From: Burkholderia sp. Bp8963
GTDB taxonomy: Bacteria; Pseudomonadota; Gammaproteobacteria; Burkholderiales; Burkholderiaceae
NCBI RefSeq assembly: GCF_003854275.1
Contig: NZ_QTQP01000042.1
Location: forward strand, 1-63,659
Direction: 5' to 3'
DNA: 63,659 nucleotides
Shown here: piece after piece, positions 8,485-17,008 of the stretch
How the letters are laid out: each line of letters opens with the position of its first letter
Numbering within the stretch: the stretch's first letter is position 1
Notes under the pieces: generated by a model
Database searches by the model: none
Told to the model about the DNA's origin: nothing
Seen by the model: the letters and a program-made list of their open reading frames with translations, nothing else
Translations under genes and position numbers: made by a program

Positions 8485-9501
8485 ATGAAAGCCGTTGGAC
8501 TGACCCGTTACCTGCCGATCGACGATCCGCAGGCGCTCGTCGACGTGGAACTGCCGCAGCCCGTGCCCGGTCCGCGCGATCTGCTCGTCAAGGTCGAAGC
8601 GATTTCCGTGAATCCCGTCGATACCAAGGTGCGGGCGCCGAAGCCGCAGATCGAGACGGCGCCGCGCGTGCTCGGCTGGGATGCGGCCGGCACCGTCGTT
8701 GCGGCGGGTCCCGACGTGACGCTGTTCCGGCCCGGCGACGAAGTGTTCTACGCGGGCAGCATCACGCGGCCGGGTGCGAACAGCGAGTATCACGTGGTCG
8801 ACGAGCGCATCGTCGCGCTTAAGCCGCGCACGCTCGACTTCGCGGCCGCTGCCGCGCTGCCGCTCACGGCGCTGACTGCGTGGGAGGCGCTGTTCGACCG
8901 TTTGCGCGTGTCGCCGCAGGGCGCGGATGCCGGCAAGTCGGTGCTGATCGTCGGCGGCGCGGGCGGCGTCGGTTCGATCGCGATCCAGCTCGCGAAGCGG
9001 CTCGGCAAGCTGCACGTGATTGCCACCGCGTCGCGGCCCGAGTCCGCGCAGTGGGTGCGCACGCTTGGCGCCGACCAGGTGGTCGACCACTTCGGCGATC
9101 TGGCCGCGCAACTGCGCGACGCGGGGCATGCGCAAGTCGACTATGTGCTGATCTTCAACGACACGGACCGGCACTTCCCGGCAGCGGCCGACGTGATCCG
9201 GCCGCAGGGCGGCATCTGCACGATCGTCGAGAACGCGCAGCCGGTGCCGGTCGAGTTGCTGAAGGTGAAGAGCGCGGCGTTTCACTGGGAATTCATGTTC
9301 ACGCGCGCGATGTTCGAGACGCCCGACATGATCGAGCAGCACAAGATCCTGACCGAAGTCGCGCGGCTCGTCGACGGCGGCGCGCTGCGCACGACGCTCG
9401 GCGAGCACCTCGGCGCGATCAACGCGGAGAACGTGCGGCACGCGCATCGGCTGCTCGAGGCGGGGCGGGCGATCGGCAAGCTGGTGCTGGCCGGCTTCTG
9501 A
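8485..9501 (+). CDS. zinc-type alcohol dehydrogenase-like / quinone oxidoreductase family protein
   Basis: A 338-residue medium-chain dehydrogenase/reductase with an N-terminal GroES-like fold and a Rossmann domain (VLIVGGAGGVGSIAIQLAKRL). The zinc-ligand cysteines of true alcohol dehydrogenases are not apparent, so it is probably an NADPH:quinone or enone reductase. The ATG at 8485 is preferred because AAGGAG lies about 7 bp upstream; an ATG at 8482 adds one Met. It is divergent from the LysR gene that likely controls it. Substrate unknown. Confidence 0.85.
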   Translation: MKAVGLTRYLPIDDPQALVDVELPQPVPGPRDLLVKVEAISVNPVDTKVRAPKPQIETAPRVLGWDAAGTVVAAGPDVTLFRPGDEVFYAGSITRPGANSEYHVVDERIVALKPRTLDFAAAAALPLTALTAWEALFDRLRVSPQGADAGKSVLIVGGAGGVGSIAIQLAKRLGKLHVIATASRPESAQWVRTLGADQVVDHFGDLAAQLRDAGHAQVDYVLIFNDTDRHFPAAADVIRPQGGICTIVENAQPVPVELLKVKSAAFHWEFMFTRAMFETPDMIEQHKILTEVARLVDGGALRTTLGEHLGAINAENVRHAHRLLEAGRAIGKLVLAGF

Positions 9502-9659
9502 GCGCCGCGCGCGGCATGCGCGGCGCCGCGAAAGCAAGCGGGGTAACACCCGATGCGATCGGGACACATCGCGCGCCGCTTGGCGGTAGACTGACAACGC
9601 GTCATGCATCGAAAACCGCGCGGTGCGCGCCAGCGCCGCCGCATTACAAGGAGGTCAGC

Positions 9660-10211
9660 ATGAGCCAACGCAGCTTGTCGGTTGCCGTGTCGTGGTCGGT
9701 CGCGCTCGCGGCGGCGTGCGTCAGCGCGGGCGTATTCGCGGCGCCGCCGGTCAAGGGCAGCCTGAAGGGCGGCGGCACGGGACAGCTCGAGTACACCGTC
9801 AAGGTCGACTCGAAGACGTTCGGCAATACGCAGGAGACGCGCAAGATCCGCTCGGGCGAGACGGACGACTTCAACTGGAAGTCGGTGCCGCCCGAAGGCG
9901 CGATTGCGATGCCGGATGCGTGCCCGAACGCCGACAACCTGCCGCGCGACGCGAACGGCGCGATGGTCCGCCAGACGCAGGTCCGGCTCGCGCCGTCGAT
10001 CGACGCGAAGGGCATCGCGAACGTGCAGATGAGCTTCCAGGCGGCCGCGCCGAAAGGCACGCGCAGCGTGACGGTCGGCGGCAAGTCGCTGGAGTGTCCG
10101 AACGTCGTGTCGGTGAGCCAGGTGAAGTGGCTGACGATCTCGACGAACGGCGGATCGAAGGCCGTCACGATGAGCGACGGCACGAAGGTATCGGTGTCGA
10201 TCAAGCGCTGA
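9660..10211 (+). CDS. exported hypothetical protein (Burkholderia-type)
   Basis: A 183-residue protein with a signal peptide (about residues 1-28, ending VFAAPP), so likely periplasmic or surface. The mature part is Lys/Ser/Gly rich and has two cysteines (DACPN and LECPN contexts) that could form one disulfide. A strong AAGGAGG Shine-Dalgarno sits just before the ATG at 9660. No catalytic motif is recognised. The 150 bp upstream is non-coding. A second small exported protein follows at 10430. Confidence 0.75.
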   Translation: MSQRSLSVAVSWSVALAAACVSAGVFAAPPVKGSLKGGGTGQLEYTVKVDSKTFGNTQETRKIRSGETDDFNWKSVPPEGAIAMPDACPNADNLPRDANGAMVRQTQVRLAPSIDAKGIANVQMSFQAAAPKGTRSVTVGGKSLECPNVVSVSQVKWLTISTNGGSKAVTMSDGTKVSVSIKR

Positions 10212-10429
10212 GCGGGGCGCGCCGCGCTTGAACGGTCCGGCGCGCGCGACGCAGCGGCGCGCGGCCGGATGACCGGAGGCGGTGGTGCGGTCGATGCGGC
10301 CACGCATACGCGCGCCGAGGCCGGGCATCCGCGTGATTCGACGCCACACGGAACGTGGCATCGGCGTGACGCCACGCAAGCGTCACGCTATCCTGCGCGG
10401 CATCAGCCACTCTCCCGAACGGAATTCCC

Positions 10430-10900
10430 ATGAACGACCGGATGCGCGTGCTGCTCGCCGCCGCAGTGCTCGTCACGTCGTCCGCACGCGCGGCCGACGA
10501 TTGCAGCTTCACGAAGAAAGTCGACCTGCCGTCGCGCCAGCAGGCGATCGTCGTGTCGAGCGGCGCGCTCGAACCGTGCTCGACCGGCAGCTATGCGGTG
10601 CGCGTCTATTCGACCGCGCACACGGCGCCCGGCTTCGACACCGATGACTATGTGACGGGCATCCTGCATGCGCGCGATGGCACCGTCGCCGACGCATTCA
10701 CGGCCGACCTCGGCACGCGTGCGCCGCAGGCGCTCGTCGTGACGACGCGCTCGGCGGGCAGCGGCGGGTATCTCGGCGCCCAGGCCTATGTGACGGCGCC
10801 GCGCACCGTGCGGCTCGTCGCGTCGGTCGACGGGCTCGCGCCCGACACCGACATCACGGCCGCGCTGCGGCAGGCGCTCGGCAAGCGCCGCGCACGCTAG
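10430..10900 (+). CDS. probable periplasmic inhibitor of I-type (invertebrate) lysozyme, PliI-like
   Basis: A 156-residue exported protein with signal peptide MNDRMRVLLAAAVLVTSSARA. The mature domain resembles PliI inhibitors as I remember them: an EPCSTGSYAVRVYS strand, a GILHARDGTV turn, and the conserved loop VVTTRSAGSGGYLGAQAY, whose SGxxY-type segment plugs the lysozyme active site in characterised members. Cysteines near DDCSF and EPCST could form the family disulfide. It would protect the cell wall against invertebrate lysozymes. Assignment rests on motif memory only. Confidence 0.6.
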   Translation: MNDRMRVLLAAAVLVTSSARAADDCSFTKKVDLPSRQQAIVVSSGALEPCSTGSYAVRVYSTAHTAPGFDTDDYVTGILHARDGTVADAFTADLGTRAPQALVVTTRSAGSGGYLGAQAYVTAPRTVRLVASVDGLAPDTDITAALRQALGKRRAR

Positions 10901-11012
10901 GGCACGCTCCCGAAACGCAAAAGACATTCTTTGGGCCAGCGCAAGCACGCCATTCGCAGGAACAGGCGCTCGCTACGCGAAGCGGCAGTCCGCGCGCGGC
11001 GCCGGCCGCACG

Positions 11013-11812
11013 TCAATGCGCGCGCTCCTCGAGCCGCGCGGCGAGAAAGCGGTGATCGGCGGAGAACAGCCGGCGATAGGTCAGCAGCACCGCGCCGACC
11101 GTGCCGAGCGCGGACGCCGCGGCGATCAGGAACATGATGACGATCTGATAGCGCACGGCCTGCAGCGGCGACTGGCCGGCCAGCACCTGGCCCGTCATCA
11201 TGCCCGGCAGGCTGACGACGCCGACGACGGCCATCTGGTTGAGCGTCGGCAGCATCCCCGCGCGCACGGCCTGGCGCGCGGCATCCTGCGCGGCTTCCCA
11301 GCGCGTCGCGCCGAGCGCGAGCGCAGTCTCGACGCGGTCGCGCCGCGCGGTGAGTTCCTCGGTCATCCGCTCGACGCCGAGCGACACGCCCGTCAGCGTA
11401 TTGCCCAGAATCATGCCGAGGATCGGGATCGCGTACTGCGGCGCATACCACGGATGGATGCGGATCACGACGAACAGGCCGATCGCCGCGACGAACCAGC
11501 TGCTGAACCAGATCGACAGGATGCTGTCGACGCGCTGTCCGCGATACGTGCGCTTGCCGCGCCCGGCACCCGCGAAGCCGGCGATCAACGTCATCAGCGC
11601 GGTGAGCGGCAGCACGACGTACCAATGCGCGTGGCCGAACACCCAGCCGAGCACGTAGCCGATCGCGAGCAACTGCACGACGGTGCGCACGGCCGCGAGT
11701 GCGAGCTTGCGGCCGAGCCCGAGCGACAGCGCGGCCGAGATCGCGCCGTTGACCGCGACGAGCGCGGCCGCGATGCCGACGTCGACGAGGCTCAAATCCT
11801 GCAGTACCGAGT

Positions 11813-11816
<4 letters not shown>
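11013..11816 (-). CDS. fetB: FetB-type ABC transporter permease
   Basis: A 267-residue membrane protein of the UPF0014/FetB family with about seven hydrophobic segments and characteristic stretches such as VRTVVQLLAIGYVL, GMILGNTLTGVSLGVERM and ALALGATRWEA. With the adjacent ATPase it forms a small two-component ABC exporter; FetAB in E. coli is linked to iron efflux and peroxide resistance. The ATG at 11816 overlaps the ATPase stop in an ATGA junction, showing translational coupling. Substrate is by homology only. Confidence 0.85.
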
Positions 11817-12511
<695 letters not shown>

Positions 12512-12673
12512 GTCACAAATGAAAAAAAGCGTTAATGGCGCCGAAGCGACGCGGAAGCGTGCGTCATAATAACCAGTGAAAAGCTCGCGCGGGTGTCGTG
12601 CGCCGTTCGTCCACGCAACACGCAAGCGGCCCGGCATGGCGCGACTAGCATCGAGAACAACAACGGAACCGCC

Positions 12674-14995
12674 ATGACGCTTACCCGAGCCATCGGCAAA
12701 TCGGCTGCTTGGATCGTCGGTGTCGTCGCGGTCGTGATCGCGGCGGCCGGCGTGTTTGTCTTCACGTTCGACTGGAACCACGTGAAACCGTGGGTCAACG
12801 AACAGGTGAGTGCGGCGCTCGGCCGCCCATTCGCGATCAACGGCGACCTCAAGGTCGACTGGCGTCGCCCGGACGGCGAAACCGGCTGGCGCGCGTGGGT
12901 GCCGTGGCCGAGCCTCTCCGCGACGCGGATCGAGATCGGCAACCCCGATTGGGCGAAAACCCCCAAGTTCGTCACGCTCGACGCCGCGCACTTCGATCTC
13001 GCGATCCTGCCGCTGCTTGCGCATGAAATCGTCATTCCGTCGATCGACGTCGTCAATCCCGCTGTGGATCTCGAACGGCTCGCCGACGGCCGCAATACGT
13101 GGACCTTCCAGTTCAAGCAGTCGAACCAGCCGTCGCCGTGGAAGGTGCGGCTCGACAGCTTCGGATTCGGTAACGGTACCGTCACGTACCGCGATGCGAT
13201 CGCGAACGCTGATCTCACGATCGCAATCGATACGCTCGGCCAGTCGATTCCGCTCGGCGACGTGATGAAGGAGCAGGAAGAAACGTCGCGCGCCGCGTCC
13301 GAGCAGCGTGTCGGCAAGCGCGGCGCCGCGCAGTTGAGCGCGAAGGCAAGCGCCGAGGCGGCGTCGAGCGCGTCGGCCGCGCAGGCGGCGAGTGCTGCTA
13401 GCGCTGCTAGTGCGACGAGTGCGACGGGTGCGACGGGTGCGACGGGTGCGGCAGGCGCAGCAAGTGCAACGGTTACGTCTGCATCGTCGGCGCGTTCGGC
13501 GCCGGCGGCAATTCCTGCGTCAGGTGCGCGCGCGGCCACCGCCACCGGCACCGCGAAGGCGGCCGGCCCGACCTACGCATTCGGCCTCAAGGTCGCCGGC
13601 AGCTACAAGAACGTGCCGATCTCGGGCACCGGCAAGCTCGGCGGCGTGCTCGCGCTCGAGGACGCATCGCGGCCGTTCCCGCTGCAGGCCGACGTGAAGG
13701 CGGGCGACACGCGGCTCGCGATCGTCGGCACGCTGACCGACCCGCGCCAGCTCGCCGCGATCGACCTGCGGCTGTGGCTGCAGGGTACGACGATGTCGCA
13801 CCTGTACGCGCTGACCGGCATCACGTTGCCCGACACGCCGCCGTATGCGACCGAAGGGCGCCTGATCGGCAACTTCAAGCCGCACGCGAGCACGTTCCGT
13901 TACGAGAATTTCAACGGGCGGGTTGGCAGCAGCGACCTGAGCGGCACGCTGGCGTATGCGCAGCGCGAGCCGCGTCCGCTGCTGTCGGGCGAGCTCGTGT
14001 CGAACCTGCTGCGCTTCTCCGATCTCGCGCCGGTGATCGGTGCGGATACGGCCGCCAGCAAGGCGCAGCGCGGCGACACGACGCGCCAGCCACCGGGCCG
14101 TGTGCTGCCGGTCGAGACGTTCCGTACCGATCGCTGGCGCGCGCTCGACACCGACGTCAAGTTCACCGGCCGCAAGCTGCTCAAGAGCGCGAACCTGCCG
14201 ATCACCGACCTGTACACGCATATCGTGATGCAGGACGGCGTGCTGTCGCTCGAGCCGCTGAAGTTCGGCGTCGCGGGCGGGTCGCTCGCGACCACCGCGC
14301 ATCTCGACGGCAGCGGCACGCCGCTCAAGGGCCGCTTCACGGTTGCCGCGCGGCACCTGAAGCTCAAGCAACTGTTCCCGACGCAGAAAGTGATGCAGTC
14401 GACGCTCGGCGAGATCAACGGCGATGCGTCGCTGTCGGCGACCGGCAACTCGCCGGCCGCGCTCGCCGCGACGTCGAACGGCGAAGTGAAGGCGATCGTG
14501 ACCGACGGCGCGATCAGCCGGCTGCTGATGGAAGCGGCCGGCCTGAACGTCGCGAACGTCGTCTATGAGAAGATGTTCGGCAATCGCGACGTGAAGATCA
14601 ATTGCGCGGCGGTCGATTTCCAGGCGACCAACGGCGTGCTCGACACGAAGGTATTCGCGTTCGACACCGACGACGCGCTGATCAACGTCGACGGCCCGAT
14701 CAGCCTGCGCGACGAGTCGATGAACCTGAAGATCCACCCGCACACGAAGGGCTTCCGAATCTTCTCGCTGCGCTCGCCGCTGTACGTGAAGGGCACGTTC
14801 AAGAACCCGGACGTCGGCGTCGATGCGGGCGCGCTCGCGCTGCGCGCGGGCGCGATGGTCGGCCTCGGGCTGCTCAACCCGTTCGCGGCGCTGATTCCGC
14901 TGATCGCGCCGAGCAACAACAAGGACGTGCCGTGTTCGGAGCTGTTCGCGCAGCTGAAGGCACCGGCGAAGATCCCGGTCAAGGCCGGCCGGTGA
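12674..14995 (+). CDS. AsmA-family protein with internal Ala/Ser/Thr repeat tract
   Basis: A 773-residue AsmA-like protein: one N-terminal membrane helix (about residues 10-32), an N-terminal AsmA domain, and a large C-terminal AsmA_2 region ending in hydrophobic and basic segments. Family members are inner-membrane-anchored periplasmic proteins implicated in outer-membrane lipid or protein homeostasis. Between about residues 215 and 300 lies a low-complexity Ala/Ser/Thr/Gly linker encoded by imperfect 9-bp tandem repeats. The ATG at 12674 places the membrane helix correctly at the N-terminus. Confidence 0.88.
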   Translation: MTLTRAIGKSAAWIVGVVAVVIAAAGVFVFTFDWNHVKPWVNEQVSAALGRPFAINGDLKVDWRRPDGETGWRAWVPWPSLSATRIEIGNPDWAKTPKFVTLDAAHFDLAILPLLAHEIVIPSIDVVNPAVDLERLADGRNTWTFQFKQSNQPSPWKVRLDSFGFGNGTVTYRDAIANADLTIAIDTLGQSIPLGDVMKEQEETSRAASEQRVGKRGAAQLSAKASAEAASSASAAQAASAASAASATSATGATGATGAAGAASATVTSASSARSAPAAIPASGARAATATGTAKAAGPTYAFGLKVAGSYKNVPISGTGKLGGVLALEDASRPFPLQADVKAGDTRLAIVGTLTDPRQLAAIDLRLWLQGTTMSHLYALTGITLPDTPPYATEGRLIGNFKPHASTFRYENFNGRVGSSDLSGTLAYAQREPRPLLSGELVSNLLRFSDLAPVIGADTAASKAQRGDTTRQPPGRVLPVETFRTDRWRALDTDVKFTGRKLLKSANLPITDLYTHIVMQDGVLSLEPLKFGVAGGSLATTAHLDGSGTPLKGRFTVAARHLKLKQLFPTQKVMQSTLGEINGDASLSATGNSPAALAATSNGEVKAIVTDGAISRLLMEAAGLNVANVVYEKMFGNRDVKINCAAVDFQATNGVLDTKVFAFDTDDALINVDGPISLRDESMNLKIHPHTKGFRIFSLRSPLYVKGTFKNPDVGVDAGALALRAGAMVGLGLLNPFAALIPLIAPSNNKDVPCSELFAQLKAPAKIPVKAGR
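13391..13471 (+). repeat. 9-bp tandem repeat inside the AsmA-family gene
   Basis: About nine imperfect in-frame copies of a 9-bp unit (AGTGCGACG / GGTGCGACG), including runs of identical units at 13409-13426 and 13427-13444. It encodes Ser-Ala-Thr / Gly-Ala-Thr triplets. Because the unit is a multiple of three, copy-number change would lengthen or shorten the linker without a frameshift. Confidence 0.85.
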
Positions 14996-15027
14996 CGCGG
15001 CCGCGGGGGCTTGCGGCCCGCGTGGGC

Positions 15028-15071
15028 CACCCGAGGGCCGCCCGAGGGCCGCCCGAGGGCCGCCCGAGGGC
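15028..15071. repeat. four tandem 11-bp repeats downstream of the AsmA-family gene
   Basis: Four head-to-tail units of CGCCCGAGGGC (15028-15038 with one change, then 15039-15049, 15050-15060 and 15061-15071 identical). They lie in the non-coding gap between the AsmA-family stop and ybiT. No T-tract follows, so this does not look like a terminator. Confidence 0.85.
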
Positions 15072-15167
15072 CGCGTGCGGCACTGCTGCGCGGCTTCGGT
15101 GAAAGTGCGATTCGCCCCCGTTTATCGGCGTGCCGAACGTGGCGTAGCCCAGCAATTCACCGACTCC

Positions 15168-15176
15168 TGCTAAAAT
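15168..15176 (+). promoter_or_regulatory. extended -10 promoter candidate for ybiT
   Basis: TGCTAAAAT (an extended -10, TGn plus TAAAAT) lies about 40 bp before the GTG start of ybiT. No good -35 is seen at the usual distance, which is tolerated with extended -10 elements. Confidence 0.45.
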
Positions 15177-15216
15177 ACCCGGTTTTCCGTCGATCTATCT
15201 CCTAACGGGATCTGCC

Positions 15217-16809
15217 GTGCTTTCTACTGCCAACATCACGATGCAATTCGGGCCGAAGCCCCTGTTCGAGAATATCTCGGTCAAATTCGGCGAGGGCAAC
15301 CGCTATGGTCTGATTGGCGCGAACGGTTGCGGCAAGTCGACGTTCATGAAGATCCTGGGCGGCGACCTGGAGCCGAGCGGCGGCAATGTCGCGCTCGAGC
15401 CGAACGTGCGCCTCGGCAAGCTGCGCCAGGACCAGTTCGCGTACGAAGACGTGCGCGTGCTCGACGTCGTCATGATGGGCCACACCGAAATGTGGGCCGC
15501 GATGAGCGAGCGTGACGCGATCTACGCGAACCCCGAAGCGACCGACGACGACTACATGCACGCGGCCGAACTCGAGGCGAAGTTCGCCGAGTACGGCGGC
15601 TATGACGCCGAAGCGCGCGCGGGCGCGCTGCTGCTCGGCATCGGCATCGAAGAGAAATTCCACAGCGGCACGATGAGCGACGTCGCGCCGGGCTGGAAGC
15701 TGCGCGTGCTGCTCGCACAGGCGCTGTTCTCGAAGCCGGACGTGCTGCTGCTCGACGAACCGACCAACAACCTCGACATCAACTCGATCCGTTGGCTCGA
15801 AGACACGCTCAACGAGTACAACTCGACGATGATCATCATCTCGCACGATCGTCACTTCCTGAACTCGGTGTGCACGCACATGGCCGACATGGACTTCGGC
15901 ACGCTGAAGGTCTGGCCGGGCAACTACGACGACTACATGCTCGCGTCCGCGCAGGCCCGCGAGCGCCAGGCCGCCGCGAACGCGCGCGCGAAGGAGCGCG
16001 TTGCCGAGCTGCAGGACTTCGTGCGCCGCTTCTCGGCGAACAAGTCGAAGGCCCGCCAGGCGACGAGCCGCGCGAAGCAGATCGACAAGATCAAGATCGA
16101 GGAATTCAAGCCGTCGTCGCGCCAGAACCCGTTCATCCGCTTCGAGTACGAGAAGAAGCTGCACAACGTCGCGGTCGTCGCGGAGGAGATCACGAAGAAG
16201 TACGAGCGCACGATCTTCCAGAACTTCAACCTGTCGGTGCAGCCGGGCGAGCGGATCGCGATCATCGGCGAGAACGGCGCGGGCAAGACGACGCTGCTGC
16301 GTTCGCTGCTGGGCAACCTGGCTCTCGAGCACGGCACCGTGAAGTGGGCCGAGAACGCGAACGTCGGCTACATGCCGCAGGATACCTACGAAGAGTTCCC
16401 GAACGACATCACGCTGATGGACTGGATCGACCAGTACCGCAAGGACGGCGACGACGAGACGATGGTGCGCGGCACGCTCGGCCGCCTGCTGTTCTCGGCG
16501 GACGACATCAAGAAGTCGGTGAAGGTGCTGTCGGGCGGCGAGAAGGGCCGCATGATCTGGGGCAAGCTGATGCTCGGCCGCCACAACGTGCTGCTGATGG
16601 ACGAGCCGACCAACCACATGGACATGGAATCGATCGAGTCGCTGCAGATCGCGCTCGAGAAGTTCGAAGGCACGCTGATCTTTGTTTCGCACGACCGTGA
16701 ATTCGTCAGCGGCCTCGCGAACCGGATCATCGAAGTGACCACGCACGGCACGCTGAACGACTTCGGCGGCAACTACGAGGAATTCCTCGCGAGCCAGGGT
16801 CAGGCGTAA
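15217..16809 (+). CDS. ybiT: ABC-F family ATPase, YbiT type
   Basis: A 530-residue soluble protein with two ABC domains and no membrane segments, matching the length I recall for E. coli YbiT. The first Walker A is GANGCGKST (34-42) with LLLDEPTNNLD; the second is GENGAGKTT (about 350) with LLMDEPTNHMD. The P-site tRNA-interaction linker between domains is charged. ABC-F proteins act on ribosomes to relieve stalling. The start is GTG at 15217 (shown by family alignment, MLSTANITMQFGPKPLF). A strong terminator follows. Confidence 0.92.
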   Translation: MLSTANITMQFGPKPLFENISVKFGEGNRYGLIGANGCGKSTFMKILGGDLEPSGGNVALEPNVRLGKLRQDQFAYEDVRVLDVVMMGHTEMWAAMSERDAIYANPEATDDDYMHAAELEAKFAEYGGYDAEARAGALLLGIGIEEKFHSGTMSDVAPGWKLRVLLAQALFSKPDVLLLDEPTNNLDINSIRWLEDTLNEYNSTMIIISHDRHFLNSVCTHMADMDFGTLKVWPGNYDDYMLASAQARERQAAANARAKERVAELQDFVRRFSANKSKARQATSRAKQIDKIKIEEFKPSSRQNPFIRFEYEKKLHNVAVVAEEITKKYERTIFQNFNLSVQPGERIAIIGENGAGKTTLLRSLLGNLALEHGTVKWAENANVGYMPQDTYEEFPNDITLMDWIDQYRKDGDDETMVRGTLGRLLFSADDIKKSVKVLSGGEKGRMIWGKLMLGRHNVLLMDEPTNHMDMESIESLQIALEKFEGTLIFVSHDREFVSGLANRIIEVTTHGTLNDFGGNYEEFLASQGQA

Positions 16810-16860
16810 GCGGGGCAGGCGTAAGCATTACGCGCCGTTCCAGGCCAGCGTGTCGAAAAA

Positions 16861-16892
16861 GCCCATCCGGGGTGTCCCCGGATGGGCTTTTT
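16861..16892. terminator. intrinsic terminator between ybiT and the convergent oxidoreductase
   Basis: A perfect 12-bp stem, GCCCATCCGGGG (16861-16872) with CCCCGGATGGGC (16876-16887), closes a 3-nt loop. Five T follow and five A precede, so it can work in both directions. Confidence 0.93.
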
Positions 16893-17008
16893 GTCGTATC
16901 GGGATTCTTGGATGACGACCGATCCGGCATCCGTCGGCGCGCGGTCGCGCACCACTGAGGCGGGCGATCGCAATACGCGACCGCCCGCCGACCTGCATAT
17001 CACGCACA

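Noticed and set aside
15028..15071. Tandem 11-bp repeats as a terminator of the AsmA-family gene
   Set aside because: Units are direct rather than inverted repeats and no T-tract follows.
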